Below, in pieces: positions 22,404 through 34,747 of a stretch of 64,000 nucleotides of DNA; position 1 is the stretch's first letter; the number at the start of each line of letters is the position of its first letter. This DNA is from Straminergon stramineum (Eukaryota; Streptophyta; Bryopsida; Hypnales; Calliergonaceae). The translations under genes were made by a program, and so were the position numbers. The stretch covers positions 21,021,350-21,085,349 of the forward strand of contig OY987271.1 of assembly GCA_963920665.1 (NCBI GenBank), read 5' to 3'. The notes beneath the pieces were generated by a model. That model saw only the letters and a program-made list of their open reading frames with translations, made no database searches and was not told the origin of the DNA.

Positions 22404-24831
22404 ATGGTTTTTGTCCAGGGTCCAGTCGTGGCGCAGCTACTTCAGGATGAACAAGCTTTCGCTAACTTGGACAGCGAGTCGCTCTTTAGTTATGTTGAGA
22501 AGCCTGCAACACTACTGCAACCTGGAGGACGTGATCCAAGCTCTGATGGCCATGGGATGAGCACTTCTGGTAGGCGGCACTCAGCTCACTCCAAGCCTGC
22601 TTCATCAAAGAATGCGTGGGTGCCATCGAAAAACTATGCTTCCGAGCAAAAACGAAGGAAGAAACTGAACAGTAGCCTGCTGGAATTGCGGTCCTTGGTT
22701 CCGAAAATCACCAAGGTTTGTTTGTAGTCCAGGTGGTGGTGCTTTCTTGTGGGATTTTCACTGAATGGCAGGGACTTGACAAGCTAGTTCAACTGCAAAT
22801 TAGGTTGTTCGAAGCACTGGAGGATATTTAAAGGTGCCTGTACCCCGAAAGACCGAGCATTCGTGGTTGAAAATGACTAATTTGACTGTGAAAAACACAC
22901 TTCAGGTGCGGCCTAACCGGGGGCCACATTTATGTGAAGAACCCAAATCAGTGAAGAACACAGTCTGTCTAGGTCAAAGAATGGATAAAATTCGACAAAA
23001 GAAACTCTCAGTAGGACCCACTCAAAGCTGGCAAAAAAACAGAAGATCCAAAACCAAGGAAATATCTTAATCCTGAGAGGGAGAACAAACCTCACCACGA
23101 TGGAGGATTGCGATCGGAGGGGAATGTAGTGCCGTTATTTTGACTCCTTGCTTTTGAGGTTGTAACTTTGTCCGTCCGTCTTTAAGGAATTAGATATTCC
23201 CCCTTGCTTTGAATGTACCTTCAATAGGGGGTATAGACACTCCAAAGAAGTACACCAACCATGAAGAACTGACCATTTTTAGAATGTTTTCCAATTCAGA
23301 TATTAACAGTCATAATTAAGTTGTGTTTGCGTTACATTCATGAACCTGTTGCATGTTTAGTGTTTTTTTGTTGTAGAATCCTTGCTTCAAGTAGTTCTGC
23401 TTAACAAACGTCGCATATGAATAACGATTTCTTGAGTGAACTGAAGTAGGAATGAAACCTGGCTGAAGGAGATAAGTGGAAAGCTGGATTTCTGTGTGCT
23501 GCAACAGATGGACAAAGCGTCGATTATTGGAGATACTATTACACACTTGAAGGAGTTGAACCGGCAAATTAAGGAGCTGGAGAAGACATTGGAGGTTCCA
23601 CAGTCTAGCTGCTCACAGGTCTCGGATGAACTTCAACCATCCCACGTGGATGGATTTGAGCGTTCCCAAGTTTCTGTGTTGTCGTCAAATCCCAGCGGAG
23701 AGGAAGACGATGAACGTTGCAGAAACTCGGTGAAGTCATCTATAATCCAGTACTCGTGTATTGATCAGCGGTTTTGTTGTTAGTACACGCTATGCACTTT
23801 GTGATCATGCCTTTGCGTCTTAACTGTAAGTAAATGAAATCTATACGCAATGAACCGCCATATTGTGAAAATGAAGCCTTTCAAAGGAGAGATCCAAAAT
23901 GTTCACTATATAGAATTTTTGAAGTCCAAAAGCTGTTGTTTGTTTTAATCACACATGGTACTTACAAACTGAAATTTTGCTTCCTATTGCTCTATGCAGA
24001 TTAAAGTTGCAGTTACGAAGGTTGAAGACGAGATTTACAAGCTGACCATAACTTGCCAACTGCACAAGATTTCGCTTTTAGAAGTCAGCCGAGCCATTGA
24101 AGGCCATATCATAGATATTGTTTGTTCCAGCTTCTCCACGGCAACTGCGTCCTGCGGCTCCACTGCTATCTGTGTGTTCATTGTCAAGGTAATTATATCT
24201 TGGCTGGTCTATTGGTTCGGCATGATTCCTCCATTGTTAGTAATGATCCATTTTCATTTTCTTCGCTTTGATGATTTAGTTCAATTTATGGTTCATTTTG
24301 TTAAATTGGCAAGAATTCTGGCTCCAAAAATTGTGACATATGTACGTAAAGGTCTAAAATCTAGGAAAAGTATGGATCTGTTATGTTTAGACTGAATGCA
24401 AGGTCAAGGTGCGGAAGTATGGGAATAATGCTAGTTCAATGAAATTGATGTTAATTTCTACAGAAATGGAGCAGTCACTTTTGGCCATTGGGGCATTTGG
24501 GGATTAAGATCATGAATGTCAACTTTGTTAAATAATTTGGTGTATAATTCCACAACACAGGCACTTTGGGGGCTGCCTAAATTGTACTTATTTACCTATC
24601 CTAGTTTTTAGAGCTCTGCGTGGATTGGGTTCACAATTTTTGGTGCTGGGATCACACTAATTTAACATATTTGATGATCATGTCTTTTGTATAACAAAAT
24701 TTAAGGCGACAAGAAGTTTGACGCTCTGCGAACCTGATGCAGATGTGGAGCTGGACGAGCATGGCATTGGAGGATGTGGAGTTGAACATCCTGAAGCTGT
24801 TGATGAGCACCTCAGTAAAGTACATCAATGA
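22404..24831 (+). CDS. bHLH transcription factor, III(a+c)-like, ACT-like domain
   Basis: Exons 22404-22715, 23508-23729, 24000-24188 and 24706-24831, all phase 0, give 282 residues. Basic region and helix 1 occupy about residues 72-104 (NYASEQKRRKKLN, then LRSLVPKITK). Helix 2 starts at residue 105 (MDKASIIGDTITHLKEL) and runs into a coiled RQIKELEKTLE. Basic positions are Asn77, Glu81 and Arg85, so the E-box-contacting Glu/Arg pair is kept, with Asn instead of His. An ACT-like segment follows at about 179-241 (IKVAVTKVEDEIYKLTITC...), then an acidic tail. The PKITK-MDKAS junction is typical of subgroup III(a+c) (AMS, DYT1, FIT, bHLH35); this is family knowledge, not a tree. The ATG is supported by an in-frame TAG at 22362. 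The exon 2 donor (TCG/GTGAAG) is the least certain join. Expected role: nuclear dimerising regulator. Confidence 0.82.
24290..24450. mobile_element. MITE of the AATTTCRTTAAATTGGCA family, in intron 3
   Basis: Left terminus GGTTCATTTTGTTAAATTGG followed by CAAGAATTC, right terminus GAATAATGCTAG then TTCAATGAAATTGATG: diverged inverted repeats matching the clearer copies at 24888-25047, 38952-39121 and 57953-58271. It sits inside the last intron (24189-24705) of the first bHLH gene. Confidence 0.55.
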
Positions 24832-24887
24832 ACCAATGTGCAGATGAAGTTCTCAGAAGGACAAATAAAACCTCAGAGAGTAATATT

Positions 24888-25047
24888 GTCAATTTCATTA
24901 AATTGGCACAATTCCAGGGACCAAAAATTGTGACATTCGTCTGCACAAAGAGCTCTAACAGCTAGGACTGGAATAGATCTAATATTCTGGCGGTGCATCC
25001 TGAAAAGTGCCAAAGTCATGGAATTCTGCCCATTTAACTAAATTGAC
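24888..25047. mobile_element. MITE of the AATTTCRTTAAATTGGCA family, 3' flank
   Basis: Starts GTCAATTTCATTAAATTGGC, then ACAATTCCAGG. Ends GGAATTCTGCCCATTTAAC then TAAATTGAC: inverted repeats of about 30 bp. The interior contains TTGTGACATTCGTCTGCACA and AGCTCTAACAGCTAGGA, also found in the intron copies of both bHLH genes. It begins 57 bases past the stop codon, so it may lie in the 3' UTR. Confidence 0.7.
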
Positions 25048-25049
25048 CT

Positions 25050-27950
25050 TGTATATAATTGCTGTACTTCCTAGTATTTGTACATGAAGATTTCAAAGTT
25101 CTATGTCTTCTATTGTATATCAAAATTCATGTCTTGTATAAAAGATCCAAATTCATGTCTACCAAACTTGAGCTGGAGGTGCATCCATGTAGATCCTGAG
25201 ATTTAGTTTAGAGTAAGCGTAGACATGTTCATTGTTCATAATCCTGACTAAAAAGGTAATAGGTTTCAGTTTTCAGTACAAAAAGGAATAACACAACCAT
25301 GGCCTGGCCCTGCTGGAGGAGGTTTTATGAATTGGAAGAATAGCTATGGCGATTTCGAGAAGGCTGCAGTCATTTGAAGGATGGCTTCGGTAGAAGGTTC
25401 ATAAAGTGCCCATTCAAGAGCTGGAAATTGATTTGGGGAGGTTAGATTTCATGAAATGTTTTTTAGTAAATTTTCTTTGAAAGCTAAATGGAATTGGCAT
25501 CAAACCCAAGTTTTTTCATGTTTTTTTTAAGCTTTATGGAAATAGTTATGAATTTCTAAAGTGGAATTTCAATGTCACTGAAAGTGTTCACCTCCTGAAA
25601 TGTATACATTTTGTATTTTGCTAGAGCAATGCGAAAGCAAGATGTACAAATAGTGTACATTTCCTTAGGTGGATGTTTATGGAGCTGGATTACTTTATAG
25701 ACTTTCTACCTTAGTTGTAGTTCAACGTGTTTTGAAAGAAGTTGTAGATAAGAAGAGAATATCTAGGTTTCAAATAAAAACAGATTAAAGGTAGTCTATT
25801 TTGTTATTGAAGTATGAAGGTATTCCAAAGATGAGGAATAGTTGTTGTGGTTGTTTTTCAACTTCAGTATATTTTGTTTCAGGTAAACCAACCTATGACA
25901 AGCAGAATGATTAGTTTACTTTGTTGGCATTGTCAAATTTTTTTAAATATCATAAAGACAAATGTGAGAAATGAAGAAAGCAATTGAAATTTCATTTTTT
26001 TGACAAAGTTTGAATTTGTTGAGAATTTTTGAAGTGTGATGTCTAATTGGCCTAAACTACCCCAAAACCAACAAAAAGTGTATCCGTAATGGCCATCTTG
26101 CTCACCTAAAGTGGTCACAATAAATCCTTGACATGAAGGCCTTAAAAAGTCACATCCCATGATGAATTTACACTCAAAAGGTGGAAATTCCTATTGGAGA
26201 CATTAATTACTTCATCACCATCATCTAAGACATGAATTTTAGCCACTAACTCAACCTAATGGAACCAAATTTCATTTATTGAAAAAAGTTTGTCATAGGT
26301 TGATGCTAGATTTTAATGGATCATTCCCCAAGTGTTTGTCATGGGTCTTTTGCTTATTTGGGTCTAGTTTACTATATATTATCATGAGGGTTAGTTGGGT
26401 AGGGAGGCCTCTCAATAAAAAGTTGTTTGAATCTAATTGTGTGAAAGGTATGAGAAAAGGCTCTCATTCACAATTCTTTCAGATATTATACCTATGATAG
26501 AACCACCCATCACCAACTAGGTCCCGTGGCCAATCTATAGGTATTTGGGAATTCAATAGATACTATGATTGATTTCTGACTATAAGTTTTTGGTTTCTGA
26601 GCATCTTATAACCATCAGTATCATGACACATATGCTTGGATTTGAGACCTAAATTGCCAAAGTAGTCTTTGAATGAGCAGTTATAGAAGACTAGCTATGT
26701 ATTGGGAATGGGTCCATGTCAACTTTTGACTTCCAAAATTTAGAGTAATTTCAATTCAAGGTAGAAATTTACAAAAAATTTGCAATCCCCATGATTTCTA
26801 TCTTTCTACAAGGTTGAAAATTTACATTGCTTTCTCTTGTTCGAGATCATGCATAGAATGCTTAAGTGGTTGATAGTAGGTGGTTCTACCATACTATAGT
26901 CAAGTTCCAAATAGTTTCTATCCAATCTAAGAATCAACTAAAATTGAAAAATGTGAATCAATGAATGACTTAAAATAGAAAGATTTATTTTTTTCCATAC
27001 AACCTTTTTTTTTAAAACAATATTTCAAAAATTCTAGCATTTGTTTAAAAAAATATTTGTTGCCAAACCTAACCATTAAGTATATTGGTTTAGACATTAG
27101 GTTACAAGGGTTTTTTTCCTAATAAGAATAAACTTTTTCTCGATTTTTACTAATGCATTGTAGAAAAATATGTAATAGGAAGATGCCACAATTAAGGTAG
27201 AAGAAACTAAAATTGTTCATTTAACCCTTAAAGGACAAGGCCTATTATGGAGGTATCAAAAAGTGAAGCATTCTTTAGTTCTAAACTTTCTCAAAACATT
27301 CTCATTTAGGCATCCATCATCCACTTTTTGAAGTAGCTATCAACTTATCAAGAATTTTTTTTTTTTTCTTTACAAAAACAAAAAGAGACTATGGCCATCA
27401 TGGATTGAACTCAATGATTTGAAAAAGAAAGAAAGAATCAATTTTGAGAAATAGCTAGCTATTTCAACAATGCTCATGTGATACTTGGGTGATATTTGGT
27501 GATATCCATATTAAAACTACACTAAATAGTGAAGTAGGTTGCCTTACCCTTAGAAAGTTACTCTACAAGCCATGAAAGTCAACAAATATTTCAATGTATA
27601 TTTTCATTTGTAAGCACGAAGGTTCATGAGTCCCAATCACAACAACATCTAATTCAAAAATGGTGCATTCTTGTACAATAACAATTAATATGCATATAGT
27701 GTCAAATGTCAAGAAATTAGTGTGGGGCAACCAAATTTCACTATTTTGTGTAGGTGATACCTTAGTAAAATTTGGCTATTGGTCTTACAAAAAGAAAGCA
27801 GCACTAATTTAGCTATTTTTGACTGAAAAAAATAAATTATGTTTCCTGCTCAAAAAATAGCCAATGAATGTCACTTTGGGTTGTAGCCAACAAGCAGAAA
27901 AATCGTGCATAAAATAAACACTGATATGTTCTTGAATTCCACATTAAGTT
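25050..27950. other. AT-rich spacer, no gene found
   Basis: Downstream of the first bHLH gene I see only AT-rich sequence. Open frames at 25933-26160 (minus) and 26279-26497 (plus) show no domain. TTTAACCCTTAAAGGAC at 27222-27239 matches the terminus of the element at 39656-40576, so a relict of that family may begin there. Confidence 0.35.
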
Positions 27951-27959
27951 TTAAACGAC

Positions 27960-28130
27960 TTTTGGGGGATTCGGTTCCTATGTGGGGGCTCCGCCATTTG
28001 GAGATCCACCGCCGCATTTTTATCCATGACTGCCAGCTGTCATCCTCGGACCCAGATAGCAAATGCTGCTCTCTGCACGTGCATCTCACGGGACGAATAT
28101 GTTTCCACATTTGTCCTCAAGTATTCTGAT
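27960..28130. other. Small GC-rich island, function unknown
   Basis: About 150 bases of higher GC (GGGGGCTCCGCCATTTGGAG to CACGTGCATCTCACGGGACG) stand out from AT-rich flanks. Frames of 69-79 codons are open on both strands, but none has a recognised domain or matched splice sites. It could be a relict exon or a regulatory island. Confidence 0.2.
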
Positions 28131-28139
28131 GATTATATT

Positions 28140-30364
28140 AAAATCAAAACCACTCACCTAATTTATACGGAGTATCACTTATTTTCAACAATAGCCTCAT
28201 TTGTGCAATATAGGGTGACCTATTTTCTTAAATGAAGTGATGTTCAAGAAGTTTTGTGGGTTTTACTTGGTTATTTTCTTTCAATTTCCAATTTGAATTG
28301 GGGGGTTAAGTTCATAATCCAATTATTTTCTTCATTTCTTCACTGAAAATATAAATTTATAGATTTTTTCACGAGTTTTTTGCTGATTTTGCAACCTGTT
28401 TTTTCCCAATTCCATTAGCTAACTTTGAACTAGTTGCTAGTTCTTCCTGAATATTGGAATGAGTATAATATGATGTGGGTTAGCAACTTCATTGTTATGT
28501 GACAAATAACACATTGACACTTTTTGGGTATACATTCTAGTCTTGTGCTTCTTGGAAATAGGTTTTCCTCGACATCAAGAACAAGTTGGATTACAATATA
28601 CACTTTCTTATTTTTTTACTAATTCCAAACTTGATGAAAAATTAGCAAAATATAATGCAATCTTCATTAGTTTTATTCCCTAATTGGAAAAAATTATCCC
28701 CCCTATCATTGCTCAATTGGACATATGCTTAAACACTTAACAATGTTGGAAATAGGTGATATACCTTGCTCAAAGAAATTAGATGGAATTTGTAGGTCAA
28801 ATGTAAAGATCTCTAATGAATATTGTGAGGTTCTTGGAGTTTGATCAAAACTAAACAAAAAAGCTTAAGTTATCCATGCCCAATGTTATCCAAACTAATT
28901 ATTTATTCAAGACTATAAATAATTTTTTGCTCTTGATGAATATTTTTACCTAGAACATAGATATCAAGACTATTAAAAGAGGAAGACCTCTCTAAACATA
29001 GTTCACTAGGTAAAAAAATTTCACCATGAATAAAAATTTATGGGTTTTTTAATCACTTAGTATTGATGACACTGAATACAAATATTAGTGTAATAAAGAA
29101 ATAGGTATTTACATCACTAAGTCACAACTACTTATAGTAGGACCACTCATTATCACTGAGGTATCTAAAAATGTGTTTCCAAAAGTTTAAAGAAGTAAAC
29201 GTATATCCAAACAAATGTCTAAATAAATTTTAAAAAAATAGGTACTAATTGACTCATTGCATAATTTTTAATGTTAGAAGTGTGGTACATTTGAAATTAG
29301 GGCAAAGTTGGAAAAATTAGTCAATAGAAATTTGACCTCTTGTAACATTTCAATATTGTATGAAAAATGTCATTTCTGGACATCACCTAATTAATTAACC
29401 ATAGTTCTCTATTCATGACTACAAAAAGTAAAAAACTTAAAAATTAACTTAAAAAATTAGCTTGGTAATAAGTGATGCAATTTAGTAGATTAAATAATAT
29501 CCTTGTATTTGCACCTTAAATTAAAAAATCCATTGGAAAAGACAATGTCTAATTATATTTAAGGTGTTGCCTTAATTAGTTTTAACCCAATTAATTTTTT
29601 GTAGAGATTATTCATTACATTTGTATGATTCAAAGTGCCCAAATTGTACAAAGCTCAAAAAGCTATAAACTAAGTATGTGCATGTTTATATATATATATA
29701 TACCTACCCACCCATATATATGAAGTTCTAGATGGGCATTTAGAAAAGTGTCAATTTCTTGTATGGGATAGAAGGCTTGTAGTTTTTCACTATTATAATG
29801 AAATTGACATTGTGATTTGTGAACGCCCACTATGTTTGAGGACATTGGATATCATTTTTTTGAAGAATACAACACTTGAGGAGATGTATGCAAAAAGGAT
29901 AGACAATACTTTGTAACACAACTTCACTGTTCACCTAAACTTAATGAACACCTACATTAGGAGAGTCTTTGTCCTAACATCACTAAGTTAGTCAACCTTT
30001 CAAGTTTGGCCTAATCAAACTTTCTCACATGTAATTGTGGTGGAGACACCCATAACTAATCACTTAAGCAATTCTAGACATGATCTAGAGTAGTATAAAG
30101 CAAAGAAAATATTTTCCTATGTGCAAAGATAGAAATGATAAGGATTGCAAAACATTTGGTAATTTTATTGCTTGAATTGAAATTAATGTGAATTTTGGAA
30201 GCCAAGAGAATGTGGGGTCCAATGTCTCTAGTCTTCCAATTCCAATCATTCAAGAACTACTTTCCCGCTCACTACTTCCTACTTTCTTGCTCACTATTTT
30301 GGGAGATGTTTCATGACCTTATTAGTTCCAACCTTGAAAAGGAGAAAAAAAACACATTCCAAGC
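28140..30364. other. AT-rich spacer with (TA)n, nothing recognised
   Basis: No gene found. A short (TA)n microsatellite lies at 29687-29702. ORFs here are short and compositionally like the surrounding non-coding DNA. Confidence 0.4.
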
Positions 30365-30671
30365 TTCAGGGTGATTGCAAGAAACACCTCTCCTATTTTG
30401 TGTCACATGGTGTGTGCTAATTAGTTTTTTGCCTATAACTTTTGTGTTTTGGCTCCAAATGACTCAAGATTTGTAGGGAAGGTATTCATGACTGTAATAT
30501 ACCTTCCCTAATTTTTTCATAATTTCCAAAAATAATTTACTATCCAAAAATAGACCCCAATTCAATGTCACAATTGCCAATTTGGAGGTTTTTAGTACTA
30601 TTTAGAACCCCCCAAAATAGATTTTGAATTGAAATTTGGAGGAGATGGTCTTCTAGTAGACTTGTAGCTAT

Positions 30672-32605
30672 GGGTAATTGCCAGAAACACCTATCCTATT
30701 TGTTGTGTTTTGCTGATTTTTTTGGGAGTACTTTAAAATTAGAAAATTAATTTAAAAAAAAAAAAAAAAGATTAATGTATATATCTTTAAGATGAAGGTA
30801 CCCATGCACTAGAAGAAAATCATGTCCGCTACAACCGACTGCCCTGCAACTACTGTCCTATGCAACTACCCTGCAACTACAATCCTCTATATTTGCACCA
30901 ACTTTGACATAGTGAAACTACAGTTGCAAAATAGTCGCAAAGTAGTCGCACAATGTAGTTATAGTTACAAGAATGTAACAGAAGAATTGATGTGAGGTAT
31001 TTTACATCCAATATTCATCAAAATTGTCGACATGGACAATTTTACATTTTGTAGAGTCCTATGTGTCTATCTACAATTGCTTATGATCTAAATTTGATAT
31101 CAATTCAATTAGAAAGCAACTCAAGTGCAACTCGAGTGCAACTAGATTGCAACTAGAAAGCAATTAGACTACAAATAGACTACAACTACAATTCGACTAA
31201 AGTTTGTCTAAAAAATGACTAGACTTCAACTACAAAACAACTGGCATGCAACTACAAACCAAGTAAATTGCAACTAGAAAACAACTAGCTTGCAACTAGA
31301 AAACAATTAAAATGCAACTACTACTAAGTCTTTTATTAATTGTCCCATATCAATTGTTAAGAATACAATTAAGTTACACATATAAGAATTGTAAGTTATA
31401 GCAATCTTGTGTAATGAATTTTGATTATGAAATTCTAATATTTCTACATGTTGTAGATTTTTACACTTTGTAGATATCTACAAATTGTAGAAATCTATAA
31501 ATTGTAGATTTCTACGATTTGTAGATCTCTACAACTTATAGATTTCTACAATTTGTAGATTTCTATAATCTACAAATATTTAAAAATTTAAGAAATTTTT
31601 GGATTTGGCAATGTAAAAAAAAGATAGATATGAAATTCCAAATCTACATATCTATGAATTATAGACAAGTTGTACATTAGTTGGAAACTAGTTGCAGACT
31701 AGTTGTATACCAGTCGCAAACTAGTTGCAGACTAGTTGCACACCAATCGCAAACTAGTTGCATACTAGTTGCACGTCAGTCGTAATCTAGTCGCATATAA
31801 ATAACTTCCACATCAGCAACCACGTCACAGGAGTTCATCAACGAACTTCCAAGTAGGTTGTCGGATGAGAAACAACCTTGGAAATTTTTCCAACTGCTTT
31901 GCAACTAGTGCAACTTGTCCACTGCAACTGCGGGCTCTTTTTTGTCACCTAGTTGCAAACGTCTCATGCAACTACAAAACTAGTTGCAAACTGTAGTCGC
32001 AAAACCTCTTGTTTTCTTCTAGTGATGGAAGGAATTGCATAGAAAAATTCTCTAAGTAGGAGAACTAGAAAAGTGCTAAGTCTCAAGAAAATACATACCT
32101 TGATGTTTTAATTAAGGAAAAATAGTAAAAATAAATAAATACACAAAGTTAAAAGTGGCCATTTGCAAATATGGAGATGGTCATTCACCATAAAACCCGC
32201 CAAAACAATATTTTATTTGTTACGAAATGCAAGAAGAAAAAAACTCACTTTGTAGACTTTTACACCATAAAAAATTAATTATTTTTAAAATTCCTTTCTT
32301 GGAAAGCTACAAGTCTACTAGAAGACCATCTCATCCAAATTTCAGCTCAAAATCTATTTTTTGGGGTTCTAAATAGTACTAAAACCCTCCAAATTGGCAA
32401 TTGTGACATTGAATTGGGGTCTATTTTTGGATAGTAAATTATATTTGGAAATTATGAAAAAATTAGGAAAGGTATATTATAGTCATGAGTACCTTCCCTA
32501 CAAATCTTGAGTCATTTGGAGCCAAAAAACAAAAGTAATAGGCAAAAAACTAATCAGCACAAACCATGTGATACAAAATAGGGTAGGTGTTTCTTGCAAT
32601 CACCC
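30672..32605. mobile_element. Forward copy of the GGGTGATTGC TIR element, TSD CTAT
   Basis: Begins GGGTAATTGCCAGAAACACC and ends TTTCTTGCAATCACCC. CTAT occurs immediately outside both ends (30668-30671, 32606-32609). Subtracting the nested CACTA element leaves about 706 bp, agreeing with the roughly 733 bp of the copy at 62634-63903 after removal of its own insertion. Non-coding. It sits in an opposite-orientation copy of itself, so the locus is a large imperfect palindrome. Confidence 0.75.
30807..32024. mobile_element. Non-autonomous CACTA element, copy 2, TSD ATG
   Basis: Starts CACTAGAAGAAAATCATG and ends GTTTTCTTCTAGTG, flanked by ATG at 30804-30806 and 32025-32027. The empty site is visible in the related element at 62634-63903, where CACCCATGGAAAGAATTGC runs through without interruption. 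The interior (1218 bp, no transposase) carries dozens of GCAACTA-type motifs in the left half and TAGTTGC-type motifs in the right half. Between them, at 31440-31570, is a run of palindromic TTTCTACAATTTGTAGA units. Confidence 0.9.
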
Positions 32606-33022
32606 CTATTTAGGGAAGGAATTTTAAAATAGTTAATTTTTTGTGGTGTAAAAGTCTACAAAGTGAGTTTTTTTCTGCTTGCATTTTGTAACATATAAAA
32701 TGTTATTTTGGTTGTTTTTTTGGTGAATGACCATCTCCATATTTGCAAATGGCCACTTTTGACTTTGTGTGTTTATTTATTTTTACTATTTTTCCTTAAT
32801 TAAAACATCAAGGTATGTATTTTCTTGAGACTTAACACTTTTCTAGTTCTCCTACTTCGAGAATTTTTCTATGCAATTCCTTCCATGGGTACCTTCATCT
32901 TAAAGGTATATACATTAGTTATATTTTTTTCATTTAAAAAAAATTAATTTTGTAATTTTCAAGTACTCCCCAAAAAATCAGCAAAATGCAACACAATGAA
33001 CAGGTGTTTCTTGCAATCACCC

Positions 33023-34200
33023 TTCTGTTGGAAATCTGTCCAGCCTTGGTTGAAGATAGCTGCACTGTACAGGTTGGGTAGCGGAGCCTAGTTGAGAATG
33101 GGTACCTCCACCTTAGTTTGTCAATGTAAAGCCTTCTCCCCATCACTGCATGATTCAGGTACTGTATGATGAGAACTGAAATGTTCATTGCGTAAAGTAT
33201 AGCAACGATGCACTGAATGCGGCTTTCCCGTAAAGCCTGCCTTTGCAACTTTAGCTCCACTGTATCGTGCTGGGAGCTTAAAAGGAAATGTGGGCAGAGA
33301 GCTCAAAGTGACTTGACATATCCAACTTTATCCTTTCATTGGTCCAGGTGCTTCAGATTTTCAACAGAACCCCAGTAGCAAATATTAGGGGGGTCACAGG
33401 TGAACATTTAGCGAGTTCGCTGAACAAATTGAGTGGAGAGTTCGGTTATTCAACGATCTGTTGCCACGCCAATCTTTCACTGAGTTTGGAGAACTCAAGG
33501 GAGATCCTAAACTGTGACTCCGACCCCTATTAAATGGTAAAGAATGCGAGCAAATACCAATGATTTCACCTTGAACGCACCTCCGCATGCAGAGAAGTAG
33601 GTGAGCACCCTATGGAATTGCAGTAAAATTTCCAATGCAAATGAAAGCAAATGGAATGACGTGCAACAAAGGAATCACAGCATACAACATTTGTACCAAA
33701 TTCCATAGCGAGCCTCTAGCCAAGAACAAGATTAGATTAGAGTCTTTCTGTAAGTGTGAATTGAATCTGTGAACATTCACAAGTACGTGAAGAGCATGTC
33801 CATACTAATACTATTACTTAACTTTTGAGGCCTCGAAACTTGCATGCCAGAGACTTTAATTTAAATTACTCCAGTTTTGGGTATGTAGTGTGATCAGCGC
33901 GGAGAATCAAAGCAGAGTCCGAAGGAAATGTCAAGTCACTTTTGGCGGATTTGGATGGTGTTGCCACCGAGTCCTTGAATGTCTGCAGACACTTCCAGTA
34001 GGCTTTTTTGGTAAAACCAAGAAAGGAATTTATAAAGTTATAAATATAAACCAAACATTCCACAAGTAGAGACAAGGTCGGGGCGAACCTCCGCAAGCGT
34101 CGGGAATTCGGGACTTGGAGGGATGCCCACCACACAGAATCAGCTGCACAGAACTGAGGCATGCCGACCATCTTTTCAGTCGTAGCAGAATCTACAAACA
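33023..34200 (-). other. Possible gene fragments, not recognised
   Basis: Composition is closer to the genes than to the repeats. On the minus strand 33866-34201 is open for 111 codons (FVDSATTEKMVGMPQFC.. VWWASLQVP..). The middle (YIYNFINSFLG) is AT-rich and looks like an unspliced short intron, although I could not find sites that keep phase. On the plus strand 33349-33533 is open after a good acceptor (CATTGGTCCAG). No domain is recognisable in either. A decayed or lineage-specific gene is possible; both strands cannot be right. Confidence 0.25.
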
Positions 34201-34507
34201 TTGCAATGAACTTTTCCTTGCATTTGCGCCCACCCCAGAAAAATGTAAAAAATTAAAAAATATCTAGAACCATCCTTTTCTCAAATATCTCACCGATCAG
34301 CTGAGTGACACGCACGCACAGGAGCTCCGGATGTGACGCCCTTTCTCACTCAGGCAGAGGGTCACATAATTAGCATTGATTCACCAGTTTTTTCACGTTT
34401 TCTCAGGTTTTGTTTTTGTTGCTGGAGCATATTTTTGTTTTTGATAACTTAATGGTAAAGTGACCGTGTTGCATATTATAGTAACCAGAACCGGGACCAC
34501 CCAAAAG

Positions 34508-34747
34508 CAGGCCGGGGTGGATTGACCCCCTCTCTCGTCCCCCCCAAGTCATTCCAGGGGTGCATATAGAAAAAAAAGACCCCCTATTCTGTGCTTCATT
34601 AATTAATCGTATGTCTCTCTCATAACTAATTTGGGGTCTCTGATTGCAAATATGAATTCAAAATTAGTAAATTTTATCATGAGTGACAAATAAAAAATTT
34701 CAGGGTTTTTCCTTGGGGACGAGCGAGGGGGTCAATCCACCCCGGCT
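34508..34747. mobile_element. MITE of the TTGACCCCC family, copy 2
   Basis: Left terminus GGCCGGGGTGGATTGACCCC and right terminus GGGGTCAATCCACCCCGGCT are almost perfect inverted repeats. CCAAAAG flanks both sides (34501-34507 and 34748-34754). The interior (GACCCCCTATTCTGTGCTTC, TAACTAATTTGGGG, AAATTTTATCATGAGTGAC) aligns with 19297-19517. Confidence 0.8.

Larger units (their letters stand above)
30369..33022. mobile_element. Reverse-oriented TIR element, split by a forward copy
   Basis: The outer element begins GGGTGATTGCAAGAAACACC and ends with the inverted equivalent GGTGTTTCTTGCAATCACCC. Flanks TTCA/TTCT are a near-perfect 4-bp duplication. Its left piece (30369-30667) is the inverse of the right half of the family, and its right piece (32610-33022) the inverse of the left half. 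They are separated by a forward copy (30672-32605) inserted at CTAT. Uninterrupted length would be about 0.7 kb. No transposase; superfamily not recognised. Confidence 0.75.

Noticed and set aside
22195..22560. 121-codon plus-strand frame overlapping the first bHLH exon
   Set aside because: It crosses the predicted acceptor at 22291 and lies in a different frame from the bHLH coding sequence. It is a shadow.
25933..26160. Minus-strand frame considered as retrotransposon protein
   Set aside because: No RT, integrase or protease motif could be aligned, and no LTRs are visible nearby.
31660..31800. Regular TAGTTGC-type repeats resembling a CRISPR or satellite array
   Set aside because: They are subterminal motifs of a CACTA element in a plant genome, irregularly spaced and with no spacers.
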